A stretch of DNA of 64,000 nucleotides from Pseudomonas luteola NBRC 103146 (GTDB lineage: Bacteria; Pseudomonadota; Gammaproteobacteria; Pseudomonadales; Pseudomonadaceae), in assembly GCF_002091675.1 (NCBI RefSeq), contig NZ_BDAE01000026.1, positions 1-64,000 on the forward strand, in the 5' to 3' direction. Below are positions 27,744 through 36,787 of this stretch, piece by piece. Both the position numbers and the translations under genes were made by a program. Each line of letters starts with the position of its first letter. Position 1 is the first letter of the stretch. The notes under the pieces are model-generated. The model saw only the letters and a program-made list of their open reading frames with translations, made no database searches and was not told the DNA's origin.

Positions 27744-28502
27744 TCAAATACCGCTGAACCAATTGTAGCCCTGATCTTCCCAGTACCCTCCCGGGTATTG
27801 GTTGGTTACAAACAGCTCGCCAATATGCTTGGGGTTCTTGAAGCCCAGCTTGGTAGGTACGCGCAGGCGAAGCGGGTAGCCGTAGTCGGGCGGTAACGGT
27901 GTCTTGCCAAAGTCCAGTGCCAGAAGGGTTTGTGGATGAAGGGCAGTGGCCATGTCGATGCTGGAGTAATAGCGGTCGGCACACTTGAAGGCAACATACT
28001 TTGCCGTGGTGTCAGCACCGATGTGTTCGAGAAAGGTCTTGAGCGGTACGCCACTCCACTGACCAATGGCACTCCAACCTTCGATACAGATTAGCCGGGT
28101 AATGTCGCTGCGCTGAGGAAGTCGCCGCAGCGCTTCCAGCGTCCAGGGCTGCTTCTTTTGTACGAGCCCCGAGACCTCAAGGCGATAATCGCTCAAGTCT
28201 ACGTCAGGAACGTTGTATTCAGGGTAAAAGGCGTTGAAAGGAAAGGGGTGAGTGATCTGGTCTTCCCGGTAGACCGGCGCCAGACGCTGGCCGCCAAACA
28301 ACCAGGCCTGAACCCGATCATTCCAACGGGACAGGGCCCAGAGCACCTTGTCTACCTGATCGCCATCCTGCAGATTACAGCCGGTCAGCATGGCCATGGC
28401 GCCGACGGTAAGACCGGAGCGCAGGAACAGTCGACGCTGCAGGTTAATCACTTGCGTACGCTGCGCTGGCTCAAGGTGAATTCTGGTTTTGCGCTCACTC
28501 AT
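27744..28502 (-). CDS. sulfite-oxidase-fold molybdoprotein (MsrP/SorA-like), exported
   Basis: 252 residues. A twin-arginine motif (LQRRLFLRSG, Arg23-Arg24) is followed by a hydrophobic stretch and a possible lipobox LTGC (Cys42). The Mo-binding domain includes the conserved Cys139 in RLICIEGWSAIGQWSGVPL, as in sulfite oxidase/YedY relatives. It lacks a dimerisation domain. Its start overlaps the cytochrome b gene by 8 bases, so the cytochrome is its likely electron partner. By analogy with MsrPQ it may act in periplasmic redox repair; the reaction is not known. Confidence 0.85.
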   Translation of the reverse strand: MSERKTRIHLEPAQRTQVINLQRRLFLRSGLTVGAMAMLTGCNLQDGDQVDKVLWALSRWNDRVQAWLFGGQRLAPVYREDQITHPFPFNAFYPEYNVPDVDLSDYRLEVSGLVQKKQPWTLEALRRLPQRSDITRLICIEGWSAIGQWSGVPLKTFLEHIGADTTAKYVAFKCADRYYSSIDMATALHPQTLLALDFGKTPLPPDYGYPLRLRVPTKLGFKNPKHIGELFVTNQYPGGYWEDQGYNWFSGI

Positions 28503-29118
28503 GATGCGTCTCCTTGGCCCGACCGGTAATCATCGGAAGAAAAGTGCGAGGGACAAGCATGACGAGGGCAAGGTGGATAATCACAAACCCGCCGATCCCA
28601 GCCATGGCAAGGAAGTGGACATAGCGTGCCCGGTCAAACCCACCGAACAGAGTGGCCAGGGTCTGCAACTGTACGGGTTTCCAGATCGCAAGACCCGAAA
28701 GCACGACCAGAACGCCCATGGCCAGTACAAACCAGTACATCAACCGCTGTACGGCGTCATACGTACCCAGTCGATGGGCTAACTGAAGGCGCAGCGCATC
28801 CATGAGGTCCTGGCGAAAGGCCTGGACGCCTATGGGCAACAAGTCCCGACGAAAGTGTCGGCTGGCGAGGCTGTACAGCACATAGAGGGCGCCATTGATC
28901 ACCAGGACCCACATGACCGCGAAATGCCAGGCAATGGAGCCACCCAGCCAGCCGCCCAAGGTAGCCCAGGTCGGAAAGGCGAACCCGAATAGCGGTGAGG
29001 CGTTGTAGATACCCCATCCGCTCAAAAACATGCAGGGCATGGCAAGGGCGTTGATCCAGTGAGTCAGGCGTACCGGCCAGGCATGCACCAGCCGCCGCGT
29101 GGTAGTCGGATGCGTCAT
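28495..29118 (-). CDS. cytochrome b561-type membrane subunit
   Basis: 207 residues with four main hydrophobic helices and histidines placed for two b-type haems: RLTHWINALAM near the N-terminus, SIAWHFAVMWVLVINGALY in the second helix, and RYVHFLAMAGIGGFVIIHLA near the C-terminus. It belongs to the Ni,Fe-hydrogenase/cytochrome b561 group rather than the MsrQ (YedZ) group. Co-encoded with the exported molybdoprotein, it should pass quinol electrons to it, or the reverse. It is preceded by the exported-protein gene after 53 bases. Confidence 0.87.
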   Translation of the reverse strand: MTHPTTTRRLVHAWPVRLTHWINALAMPCMFLSGWGIYNASPLFGFAFPTWATLGGWLGGSIAWHFAVMWVLVINGALYVLYSLASRHFRRDLLPIGVQAFRQDLMDALRLQLAHRLGTYDAVQRLMYWFVLAMGVLVVLSGLAIWKPVQLQTLATLFGGFDRARYVHFLAMAGIGGFVIIHLALVMLVPRTFLPMITGRAKETHHE

Positions 29119-29171
29119 GGGTCATCTCCGATAGGAGGGTAGGCGCACCGCTCCGGTGCGCCTCAGCTGGA

Positions 29172-29795
29172 CTACATGGGTGGGGTATAGCCGTCTTTGC
29201 CGATTGCAACGCCTTTGGCCGTCTTGCCATCAGCATCAGGAAACAACACGATCTTGGTCCCAGGCTTGAGTTCGTCCGCCTTGCCGGGTTCTACATAGGC
29301 AATCGGCACATCTTCAGGTACATGCAACTGCTTTTCGCCGCCCTTGTACTGCACTGTCAGGGTGCGGCCGTTGGCATTCTTGAGTTCTCCAACAGTACCG
29401 TTGGTCATGGTACCGGAAGAGCCATCAGCGTTTTCCCATCCGTAATGGCCTTCGCCAGTACCCCGCAGGCTAGCTTCAAATACGGTGACTTCCAGTGCCT
29501 TGAGGCTGCCGTCCGGCTGCGGAATGGCGGCGGAACCTACAAAGCTGCTGGGCTCGCTCGCGTCCAGTTTGGCCGGAGAGACTAGGCGATAAGATGTCTT
29601 GTCAGTCAACGCAACCGACAGGTGCTGGCCATTGCGAGTGGTGAGGTCCAGCGTGTTGGATTGCACGGCATCTACCGTTCCGCGAACCGGCTTGACAGTC
29701 GGCATGGCGGCGCCGGCGGGCGTGGCGGCATGGACAAGCAGCGTGCTGCCCAGTAACAAGGTACCTAGGGCAGTGGATAACAGATTCTTGGTCAT
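29172..29795 (-). CDS. exported protein of unknown function
   Basis: 207 residues from the ATG at 29795 with AGAAGGA upstream; the frame is open further up but only this start gives a signal peptide (MTKNLLSTALGTLLLGSTLL, cleaved near AAT). The mature protein looks beta-rich and repeats short strands: VRGTVDAVQSNTLDLTTRNG, then GTVGELKNANGRTLTVQYKG, which suggests two OB-like or DUF5666-like segments. It is the first gene of a unit with the cytochrome and the molybdoprotein and is divergent from a two-component system. Role unknown. Confidence 0.7.
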   Translation of the reverse strand: MTKNLLSTALGTLLLGSTLLVHAATPAGAAMPTVKPVRGTVDAVQSNTLDLTTRNGQHLSVALTDKTSYRLVSPAKLDASEPSSFVGSAAIPQPDGSLKALEVTVFEASLRGTGEGHYGWENADGSSGTMTNGTVGELKNANGRTLTVQYKGGEKQLHVPEDVPIAYVEPGKADELKPGTKIVLFPDADGKTAKGVAIGKDGYTPPM

Positions 29796-29867
29796 GGGCG
29801 AATCCTTCTGGGATAGGTTGCAGGAGCCATGCTCGCGCAGGGAAGGGGTCATGAAGATGACGGGCGA

Positions 29868-29883
29868 ATGACAAAAATGTAAT
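29868..29883. promoter_or_regulatory. CusR/HprR-type palindromic box between divergent units
   Basis: ATGACA-AAAA-TGTAAT, i.e. ATTACA-TTTT-TGTCAT on the other strand. This matches the ATTACA-N4-TGTAAT palindrome bound by CusR/CopR/HprR-type regulators at 11 of 12 positions with the right spacing. It lies 52 bases before the response-regulator start and 73 before the exported-protein start. A TAGAAT -10-like element follows at 29906. Confidence 0.65.
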
Positions 29884-29934
29884 CCACCGTCGTCGTCGTG
29901 CTCGTTAGAATTGACTGATCGCAGGAGAGCAACT

Positions 29935-30630
29935 GTGCACCTATTACTGATTGAAGACGACACGAAAACCGGCGAGTACCTGAAGAAAGGGCTGGGTGAG
30001 TCCGGCTACGCGGTGGATTGGGCCCAGCATGGAGCGGACGGTCTGCACATGGCGCTTGAGCATCATTATGACCTGATCATTCTGGACGTCATGCTGCCTG
30101 GCATCGACGGTTGGCAGATCATGGAGGTGCTGCGCAAGAAGCACGACGTGCCCGTCCTGTTTCTTACTGCCCGCGATCAGGTGCAGGACCGTATCCGCGG
30201 CCTTGAGCTGGGCGCGGATGACTATCTGGTCAAGCCGTTTTCGTTTACCGAGCTGGTGTTGCGCATCCGTACGTTGCTCAGGCGTGGCGTTGTCCGTGAG
30301 GTCGACCACTACCACCTGGCAGATTTGGAGCTGGATCTGCTCAAGCGGCGCGTTACGCGGCAGCAGCAGGTGATTACGCTGACCAACAAGGAGTTCGCAT
30401 TGTTGCATCTGCTGCTGCGCCGTGAAGGTGAGGTGCTCTCGCGTACTCTGATCGCGTCGGAGGTGTGGGACATGAATTTCGATAGCGACACCAATGTGGT
30501 GGATGTGGCCATTAAGCGACTACGCAGCAAGATCGATCAACCCTATCCCATCAAACTTATTCATACGGTACGCGGCATTGGCTACGTCTGTGAGGCTCGG
30601 CCATGCGCATCCGAAGACAGCCCTCTCTAA
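29935..30630 (+). CDS. response regulator, OmpR family, CusR/CopR/HprR-like
   Basis: 231 residues from a GTG at 29935 with AGGAG seven bases upstream; a TTG at 29911 is less likely. The receiver domain (1-120) has the acidic pair in [13 protein letters not shown], phospho-acceptor Asp in [10 protein letters not shown] (about residue 51) and Lys in DYLVKPFSF. The winged-helix domain (about 130-222) ends with [11 protein letters not shown]. The [14 protein letters not shown] opening is typical of heavy-metal/HprR regulators. It overlaps the sensor kinase gene by 28 bases and probably binds the box just upstream. Confidence 0.93.
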   Translation: MHLLLIEDDTKTGEYLKKGLGESGYAVDWAQHGADGLHMALEHHYDLIILDVMLPGIDGWQIMEVLRKKHDVPVLFLTARDQVQDRIRGLELGADDYLVKPFSFTELVLRIRTLLRRGVVREVDHYHLADLELDLLKRRVTRQQQVITLTNKEFALLHLLLRREGEVLSRTLIASEVWDMNFDSDTNVVDVAIKRLRSKIDQPYPIKLIHTVRGIGYVCEARPCASEDSPL

Positions 30631-32045
30631 CCCTTCGGGCAACTCTGGCCTTTGCGGTTGTCGCCATGCTGACCGTAGGCGGCGTGGGCGTTTATCTGTA
30701 CGGCTCGTTGAAACACACGCTACTGGAGCGCAGTGATTATGCCGTACTTGGGCGGGTCGACCATTTTCGCAAGCTGTTGAGGTATGACCTGAATCTTGCG
30801 GATCTGCAGCGCAATCCGCAGCTGTTCGAAAACATGCTGGGTAATGAGGATGATGTCTTCATCATCAGCCAGCAGGGGCAGTCTATCGTCATGGTCAATC
30901 CCAAGCAGGCCATACTGCCGGATTTGCCTGTGGTCGGCAGTGACGAGTCATTGAGTCTGGATGACCTGCGCAGTGGCGTTGCGCCGAACAATATTCCCCT
31001 GCGCGCGGCGGCGGCTGAAGTCCGTTCCGGGGATACCTCGGTTCGTGTCGTGGCGGCTCATTTGCTGGTCAAGGAAATGGCCATGCTTGATACGTTCCGT
31101 GAGCGCATCCTGGGCGCCGTAGTACTGGCGTTTCTGCTGACGGCTATCCTGGGTTATCTGTTGCTGCGCAGAGGGTTGCTGCCTATTCGTGAAATGGCTG
31201 CCCATGCCGCAACAATCACACCCGCGAGATTGAACAGTCGACTCGATCCCGCCAATACGCCCAAGGAGTTGGATCAACTCACCACGGCGTTCAACGGTAT
31301 GCTGGATCGGCTGGCGGATGGCTATCAGCGTCTGGTGCAGTTCTCAGCGGACCTTGCCCACGAGATTCGCACGCCTATCGGTTCGCTGATGGGGATCTGC
31401 CAGGTTACGTTGCAGCAACCTCGCTCTCTGGATGAGTACCAAAGTGTGATCGCCTCCAATCTGGAAGAGCTGGAGCGTATTTCACGCATGGTGGAAAGCA
31501 TTCTGTTTCTTGCCCGCGCCGATGATGCGCAGGCAGTACTGGATTACAAAACCCTGGCGCTTGCAGACGAGCTGGAGCGTGTGGCGGACTATTTCGAGGG
31601 GCTAGCCGAAGAGCGTGAGCTGCGGCTCAGCACTGAAGGCGACGGGAAGTTGGAAGCTGATCCGTTGATGGTGCGCCGTGCGCTGAGCAATCTGGTTGCC
31701 AACGCCATTCGATATGCGGACAAAGGTTCCGTTATCCATATCCGTACACTGCAAAAAGGACAGGAGCAATGGATCCAGGTAGAGAACAGCTGCCCTATGC
31801 TCGAACCTCGTCAGCTGGAGCGCTTGTTTGATCGGTTCTACCGAGGTGATGCGGCACGGCATGGCTCGGAATCCAACGGGCTTGGACTGGCGATTGTAGC
31901 AGCCATCATGCGTCTGCATGGGGGAAGTGCAAGCGTCGAGCAGGATGAGCATCGGCACATTTGCTTTACCTTGCGCTTTCCCCATGTGGCTCCAAAGCGC
32001 GAGTCCATACTGACGGCACCTATGGCAAAAGGCTTACACGGATAG
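30603..32045 (+). CDS. sensor histidine kinase, CusS/CopS/HprS-like
   Basis: 480 residues. Transmembrane helix 1 (about 10-32), a periplasmic sensor loop (about 35-165), helix 2 (about 168-190), HAMP (about 190-245), then HisKA with [18 protein letters not shown] (phospho-accepting His in LAHEIRTP) and an HATPase domain with [10 protein letters not shown] and [11 protein letters not shown]. The family detects metals (CusS/CopS) or oxidants (HprS). The linked divergent molybdoprotein-cytochrome unit favours redox stress over metal as the signal, by analogy with HprRS and MsrPQ; this is inference. Confidence 0.92.
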   Translation: MRIRRQPSLTLRATLAFAVVAMLTVGGVGVYLYGSLKHTLLERSDYAVLGRVDHFRKLLRYDLNLADLQRNPQLFENMLGNEDDVFIISQQGQSIVMVNPKQAILPDLPVVGSDESLSLDDLRSGVAPNNIPLRAAAAEVRSGDTSVRVVAAHLLVKEMAMLDTFRERILGAVVLAFLLTAILGYLLLRRGLLPIREMAAHAATITPARLNSRLDPANTPKELDQLTTAFNGMLDRLADGYQRLVQFSADLAHEIRTPIGSLMGICQVTLQQPRSLDEYQSVIASNLEELERISRMVESILFLARADDAQAVLDYKTLALADELERVADYFEGLAEERELRLSTEGDGKLEADPLMVRRALSNLVANAIRYADKGSVIHIRTLQKGQEQWIQVENSCPMLEPRQLERLFDRFYRGDAARHGSESNGLGLAIVAAIMRLHGGSASVEQDEHRHICFTLRFPHVAPKRESILTAPMAKGLHG

Positions 32046-32186
32046 AAGTCGGTTGGCGCTAGGCCTGCATGCAGCATCTGCGTAATCTACACCTATCGGA
32101 ATGCAGCGCAGGAAGCGCTCATCGCACCTCAAGGACGACGACCACGCCAGGATGGCAACTTGACAGGATGTTGAGTAAGGTCGACG

Positions 32187-32212
32187 AAACCCCGCCAAGC
32201 GCGGGGTTTTTC
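32187..32212. terminator. intrinsic terminator between convergent genes
   Basis: CCCCGC (32190-32195) and GCGGGG (32201-32206) with A/T arms; TTTTTCG follows on the plus strand and TTTCG on the minus. It can serve the sensor kinase and the flavin reductase gene. Confidence 0.8.
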
Positions 32213-32238
32213 GTTTGCGCTGAATAATTATTGGGTAT

Positions 32239-32859
32239 TTATTTCGGCCGGTACATCTTGAAGAGCTGCGCTTCGGTAATCTCGAAATAGTCTGCCGGGC
32301 CACCCCCGCGCAGGATGGGCCGTGCGGCCGCTGTCTGATAGACCCCGTCGACCAGCAGTGACCTGTCGATATGTACGCCGACCACCTCGCCCAACACCAG
32401 CCAGCTTTCCACCGAATCCCCGGCTGCGGTTTGCAACTGGATCAGTTGAGTGAGCTTGCATTCGAAGGACACCGGGGTTTCGGCAACACGTGGTACCGAG
32501 ATCACGCGTGAGGGTGCAGTCGTCAACCCGGCCAGCTCAAATTCGTTGACCTCCGGCGCTACCGCTGCACAGCTGGTGTTCATCTGTTCCGCCAGTGCGC
32601 GTGTCGCAAGGTTCCAGCAGAACTCACCCGTCCGCTCGATATTACGTACGCTATCCTTATAGCCAATGCTGGAAAAGCCGATAATGGGCGGCACATAGTT
32701 GAAGGCATTGAAGAAACTGTACGGCGCCAGATTCAATTGCCCCTGCTCGTTGTGAGAGGAAATCCAGCCAATCGGGCGTGGGCCGACGATCGCATTAAAG
32801 GGATCGTGGGGCAGATCATGGCCTTTGGCGGGTTCGTAGAAATGAACGTGTTCAGACAT
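32239..32859 (-). CDS. flavin reductase family (FMN-binding) protein
   Basis: 206 residues. The split-barrel flavin reductase fold is shown by VGPRPIGWISSHNEQGQLNL, APYSFFNAFNYVPPIIGFSS and SCAAVAPEVNEFELAGL. These proteins bind FMN and either reduce flavin with NAD(P)H for a partner monooxygenase or act alone. The stretch HIDRSLLVDG near residue 160 is typical. It is a single gene with no monooxygenase next to it, so a specific role cannot be given. Confidence 0.88.
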   Translation of the reverse strand: MSEHVHFYEPAKGHDLPHDPFNAIVGPRPIGWISSHNEQGQLNLAPYSFFNAFNYVPPIIGFSSIGYKDSVRNIERTGEFCWNLATRALAEQMNTSCAAVAPEVNEFELAGLTTAPSRVISVPRVAETPVSFECKLTQLIQLQTAAGDSVESWLVLGEVVGVHIDRSLLVDGVYQTAAARPILRGGGPADYFEITEAQLFKMYRPK

Positions 32860-32918
32860 CGACAGCCTCTCCTGACTAGATGATTACATACTGACACACA
32901 CCAGCCCGGGGTGACGCA

Positions 32919-33392
32919 ATGCCATTTGCTTTTCTTGATACGGAGTTCACCAGTCTTACTGCGCAAGCCAGACTGATTTCGCTGGCGCTGGTTGTTCCAG
33001 ACGGCCCCGAGTTCTATGTTGAATTGCCGCAGAATTGGGACCTCGCAGACTGCTCTGACTTTGTCATTGAGATTGTGCTGCCGCAGCTGGACCCTGTGGA
33101 GTACGGAATGAGCGTGCCGGAAGCCAGGGAGGCGCTACGGCAGTTTCTATCCCGCTTCGATGAAGAGGTCATCGTGTGCTGTGATGCGCCACTATGGGAT
33201 TGGGACTTCTTCAGTCAGCTGGCATATCGCCATGGCAAGTGGCCTGCCAATGTACGTAACGCGCCCCGTAATAGTTATGACCTGATACCCGATCTTGCCA
33301 GGGCCATTCCTGAAGAACTGGTGCCTCATCATGCACTGCTGGATGCGCGTCTGGCGGCCAGGCAGTACCGCATTGTGACCAGCCGGGGCTAG
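32919..33392 (+). CDS. DEDD-type 3'-5' exonuclease domain protein
   Basis: 157 residues. The first acidic motif AFLDTEFTSL, the second CCDAPLWDWDFF and the third HHALLDARLAARQ match the DnaQ/RNase T-like DEDDh fold. Close relatives are small 3'-5' exoribonucleases such as Rv2179c. No extra domain is present. It is divergent from the flavin reductase (59 bases between starts). The catalytic residues look complete, so it is probably an active nuclease; the substrate is unknown. Confidence 0.8.
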   Translation: MPFAFLDTEFTSLTAQARLISLALVVPDGPEFYVELPQNWDLADCSDFVIEIVLPQLDPVEYGMSVPEAREALRQFLSRFDEEVIVCCDAPLWDWDFFSQLAYRHGKWPANVRNAPRNSYDLIPDLARAIPEELVPHHALLDARLAARQYRIVTSRG

Positions 33393-33490
33393 GCCGCAAA
33401 ACGACCTGATCGCTACGCAAGCCAATATAGCCCGTTGTGAGGCGAGGTTATCGCCACTGCTTGATGCTTAACCTCGCTCCGGCGGAGCTG

Positions 33491-35722
33491 TTACCACTGA
33501 TACGTTGCGCTCAACTGCGCCGTACGCTGCGAACCGTACCAGCACCACGAATACGAGTAGCAGGTGGTGATGTATTCCTTGTCTGTCAGGTTGGTCACAT
33601 TCAGGGCCAGCCGCAGGTTATCGGTAGGGCTGTTGATAGGGCCGACGTCGTAATGAATGGCCGCATCAAACAGCGTATAGCCAGATACTTTTAACGTGTT
33701 GGCGGCATCACCCCAAGAGGAGCTGACGTAGCGTACACCGCCGCCTACACCAAGACCTTTAACCGGCCCCTCATGAAAAGTGTAATCGGCCCAGGCGGAA
33801 GCGGTATGGCGAGGTAGGCCGTAAGTGGTCGTGCCTTCCACGGGTACCTCGGGACCGTTTGCAACACCCGTCACCCCAGGGGCTCTGTTGGTGGTGTTGT
33901 TGGATTTTGTGATCCGGTTGTCGAGGTAGGCGTAGGCGGCAGTGATGTCCAGATTATTGGTCAGGCTGGCTTTGCCTTCAATCTCCAGGCCACGGGACTG
34001 GACTTCGCCATCCTGTACCTGGCAGCGACTGCCGTTACACAGATGGGTAGGGTCTGGGTCGAGTGTCGGTACGTTGGTCTTACGCAGATCAAACGCCGCG
34101 ATGGTGATAAAGCTGTTGCTCCCAGGCGGTTGGTATTTGATTCCGATTTCGTACTGCTTGCCTTCCGATGGCTGAAAGAGCGAGCCGCCATAGAGCGTGC
34201 CCGACTGCGGCTCGAACGACTCCGCATAGCTTACATAAGGTGCGAACCCATTATCGAACAGGTAGACCATGCCCAGACGTCCTGTAAATGCTTCGCTGGA
34301 CTGCGAGCTTTTGGCTTTTCTGCCGGTGCTAAGGGTAAGTGTGCTATTGCTGGTATCTGCCCAGTCGTATCGTCCTCCCATTAGCAGGACCCAGCGGTCC
34401 CAACTCAGGTGATCCTGTAGGTAGAGACCTTTCTGCTCACTGCGCTGAGTCGCATCGGTCGAGAAGGCAGGATAGCGATCGATACCGGTATAGACAGGGT
34501 CGAAGATATCCAGGCTACTGCCTTTTCCATAACCGGCCTTGGTATCGCTGCTGGTGTTCTGATAGTCAGCACCCAGTAACACGGTATGCTGTAACGGGCC
34601 CGTACCAAACTTGGCCTGGAGCTGGTTATCGAGGGCGTAGGCGTCAATATCCACATCGGTTGCAATGGTGCTGCGGCTCATCGTGCGGTAATCAGGCGCC
34701 AGGACAGACGCGTTGTACAAGCTGCGGTAAATACCTTCGCTGCGCAGATAGCGCGCGTTTTGCCTTATGGTCCAGATGTCGTTGAAGTGATGTTCGAACT
34801 GATAACCGAGTGAGTAGTACTCGCGATCAGACTTTTCAAACTCCTTGTCACCGTCGTAAAAATCGACCTTGATGCGCCTGCCAGTTGGACTATGCAGTGC
34901 TGAGCCATAGGCGGGAATGGAGCCGTAGGAGCCCCCTTTGGGATCCCGCTGGAAATGGCCCAGCAGTGTAAGGGTCGTGTTCTCCGAGGGGCGCCAGGTG
35001 AATGACGGTGCAATAGACTGTCGACGTACTTCGGTGTGTTCGATCTGGCCATCCGCATCGTCATAAAGACCCAGCAGGCGGTAGGAAAACTCTCCTGCGT
35101 CGTCCAGAGGACCGCTGAAATCCAGCGTGGTCCGCTTCTTGTCAAACGTGCCTATCTGAACACCGATTTCATGGTAGGGCGTATCCAGGGGACGCTTGCT
35201 GACCATATTGATCACGCCTGCCGGGCTGGATTGTCCATAGAGTACCGACGCAGGCCCTCGTAGTACCTCTACACGCTCCAGATCAAAGGCATCTTCCTGA
35301 GGAAGGGCATCCCGGCTGCCGGGCATGCGCAGCCCGTCCAGGTAACTGCCTGGTGAAAACCCCCGAATGGTCAACTGGTCCAGGCGCGAAGCGGTAGCGC
35401 CACGACTTTCCGGAATGACGGCCGCGGTGTAACGCAGGATCTGATTGAGGCTCTGCGCATCCTGAGCCTGCATCTGATCACGGGTAATGACCGAAATGGA
35501 CTGCGGTGTCTCGATTAATGAGGCATCGGTCTTGGTTGCCGTAAGGCTGCGATTGGCGACATATCCACTCACCGGCCCTGTAGGACTTTCATCCAGCAAT
35601 TCCTCGCTGATTTCGGTAGCGTCCAGTTCAAAGGCAGCCTCTTGTTCAGCCGCATTTATGGGTGAGGCAAGCAGGGTCACGCAGGCAACGACAGCGCAAG
35701 ATGAAGCAGCAGAGTGGTACAT
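33491..35722 (-). CDS. TonB-dependent siderophore receptor
   Basis: 743 residues from the ATG at 35722 with AAAGGAC upstream; an ATG 11 codons earlier gives a poorer signal peptide. After the signal peptide (MYHSAASSCAVVACVTLLAS) come a plug domain (about 55-185, with ETPQSISVITRDQMQAQDAQ and LERVEVLRGPASVLYGQSSP) and a 22-strand barrel ending with the aromatic C-terminus SATYQW. The sequence belongs to the FhuA/FoxA-like siderophore group; ligand unknown. A Fur-like site lies upstream. The DUF4198 gene on the other side of the promoter region may be co-regulated. Confidence 0.93.
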   Translation of the reverse strand: MYHSAASSCAVVACVTLLASPINAAEQEAAFELDATEISEELLDESPTGPVSGYVANRSLTATKTDASLIETPQSISVITRDQMQAQDAQSLNQILRYTAAVIPESRGATASRLDQLTIRGFSPGSYLDGLRMPGSRDALPQEDAFDLERVEVLRGPASVLYGQSSPAGVINMVSKRPLDTPYHEIGVQIGTFDKKRTTLDFSGPLDDAGEFSYRLLGLYDDADGQIEHTEVRRQSIAPSFTWRPSENTTLTLLGHFQRDPKGGSYGSIPAYGSALHSPTGRRIKVDFYDGDKEFEKSDREYYSLGYQFEHHFNDIWTIRQNARYLRSEGIYRSLYNASVLAPDYRTMSRSTIATDVDIDAYALDNQLQAKFGTGPLQHTVLLGADYQNTSSDTKAGYGKGSSLDIFDPVYTGIDRYPAFSTDATQRSEQKGLYLQDHLSWDRWVLLMGGRYDWADTSNSTLTLSTGRKAKSSQSSEAFTGRLGMVYLFDNGFAPYVSYAESFEPQSGTLYGGSLFQPSEGKQYEIGIKYQPPGSNSFITIAAFDLRKTNVPTLDPDPTHLCNGSRCQVQDGEVQSRGLEIEGKASLTNNLDITAAYAYLDNRITKSNNTTNRAPGVTGVANGPEVPVEGTTTYGLPRHTASAWADYTFHEGPVKGLGVGGGVRYVSSSWGDAANTLKVSGYTLFDAAIHYDVGPINSPTDNLRLALNVTNLTDKEYITTCYSYSWCWYGSQRTAQLSATYQW

Positions 35723-35796
35723 ACAAGTCCTTTGTAGATAAGCGCTTAAGTACAACCACAGCTAATAGCGCGAGGTAAGAGGATTTCTATCTACCT

Positions 35797-35826
35797 GATA
35801 ATTTATATCAATTGAGAATGTGTATC
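35797..35826. promoter_or_regulatory. candidate Fur site upstream of the siderophore receptor
   Basis: An AT-rich stretch beginning GATAATTTATATCAATTGAG and ending AATGTGTATC, 75-104 bases before the receptor start. It contains GATAAT and GAGAAT hexamers in the Fur-box style. The rest of the 338-base gap between the receptor and the DUF4198 gene shows no other feature. Confidence 0.5.
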
Positions 35827-36060
35827 AAAAAAGAAAATATCTCATTACAAATTAGCCATAAGGCTTTATCGACGTAACGGGATAGGATGGATGTGAGGTA
35901 AGGGCTAAAGAGGTCAAGCAGGCGGAAAAACGCTTCTCATCAATGATTTTTACATGCTTTATGTACTGCTGCGCGATACATGAAAGCGGTGCAACCGGTG
36001 CGAATTTCTTTTGCCAAGTGGTGAAGGGGCGCTTCCAATAACCTTCAATAAGGAAAACCT

Positions 36061-36717
36061 GTGGTGATACTTAGAAACGCTCTGCTCTGTGTTGGTCTTG
36101 GTAGCGTTGTACTTAATGCAAGCGCGCATGAACTATGGCTTGAGCGGGATGCAAGTGGCCCCATACGTGTCTACCTCGGCGAGCCGGACGAGGGCGTATT
36201 GGAAACCGGCGAGACCATTGCGGCGCTGGCCCCTACCACTCAAGTGTTTACCCATGATCGAAATGCAACGGCAAAGGTTGTAGCACGTGAAGATCACTTG
36301 GAGGCTGCAGTAAACGAGCAGGGGGATGTTCGCAGTTATAACGATCAGGTCTGGAAACCTTGGAAGGATGAGCAGGGCCATTATACAGCCGCCTTGATGC
36401 ACGCTCGTGCAGGCCGCACCGAGACCAAGGCATTGCTGGATTACGAACTCGTCCCTGCTGCTGCAAACAGTAACCGCTTTACCTTACTGTTCAAAGGCAA
36501 GCCGCTTGCCGCACATGATGTGGTTCTGTTCGATCCAAAAAATCAGGCGCTGAAATTGAAGACAGATAGTCGGGGCGTTGTCGATGTCCCTACCAAGGAG
36601 AAAGGTCGGTTCATCTTGGCAAGTGGTTACCAGACGCCTGCGAATGGTTATGAAGTAGCCGGTCAGAAGATGGATAATCTCTATTACGGTACTACCACAA
36701 GCTTTATCGTGGATTGA
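36061..36717 (+). CDS. DUF4198 domain periplasmic protein
   Basis: 218 residues from a GTG (two tandem GTGs) with AAGGA upstream. A signal peptide (about 1-22, ending NASA) precedes the DUF4198-like opening HELWLERDASGPIRVYLG. A C-terminal beta-sandwich region contains RGVVDVPTKEKGRFILASGY. DUF4198 proteins are often found near metal-uptake genes, such as nickel/cobalt or TonB-linked systems, which suits its place next to the receptor. Binding partner unknown. Confidence 0.75.
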   Translation: MVILRNALLCVGLGSVVLNASAHELWLERDASGPIRVYLGEPDEGVLETGETIAALAPTTQVFTHDRNATAKVVAREDHLEAAVNEQGDVRSYNDQVWKPWKDEQGHYTAALMHARAGRTETKALLDYELVPAAANSNRFTLLFKGKPLAAHDVVLFDPKNQALKLKTDSRGVVDVPTKEKGRFILASGYQTPANGYEVAGQKMDNLYYGTTTSFIVD

Positions 36718-36787
36718 CGGCTGCACACTAAATGCGCTGTTACTTCTCCGCTGCTTTCGCTAGTAGCAGCGGAGACACGTCGAACAT

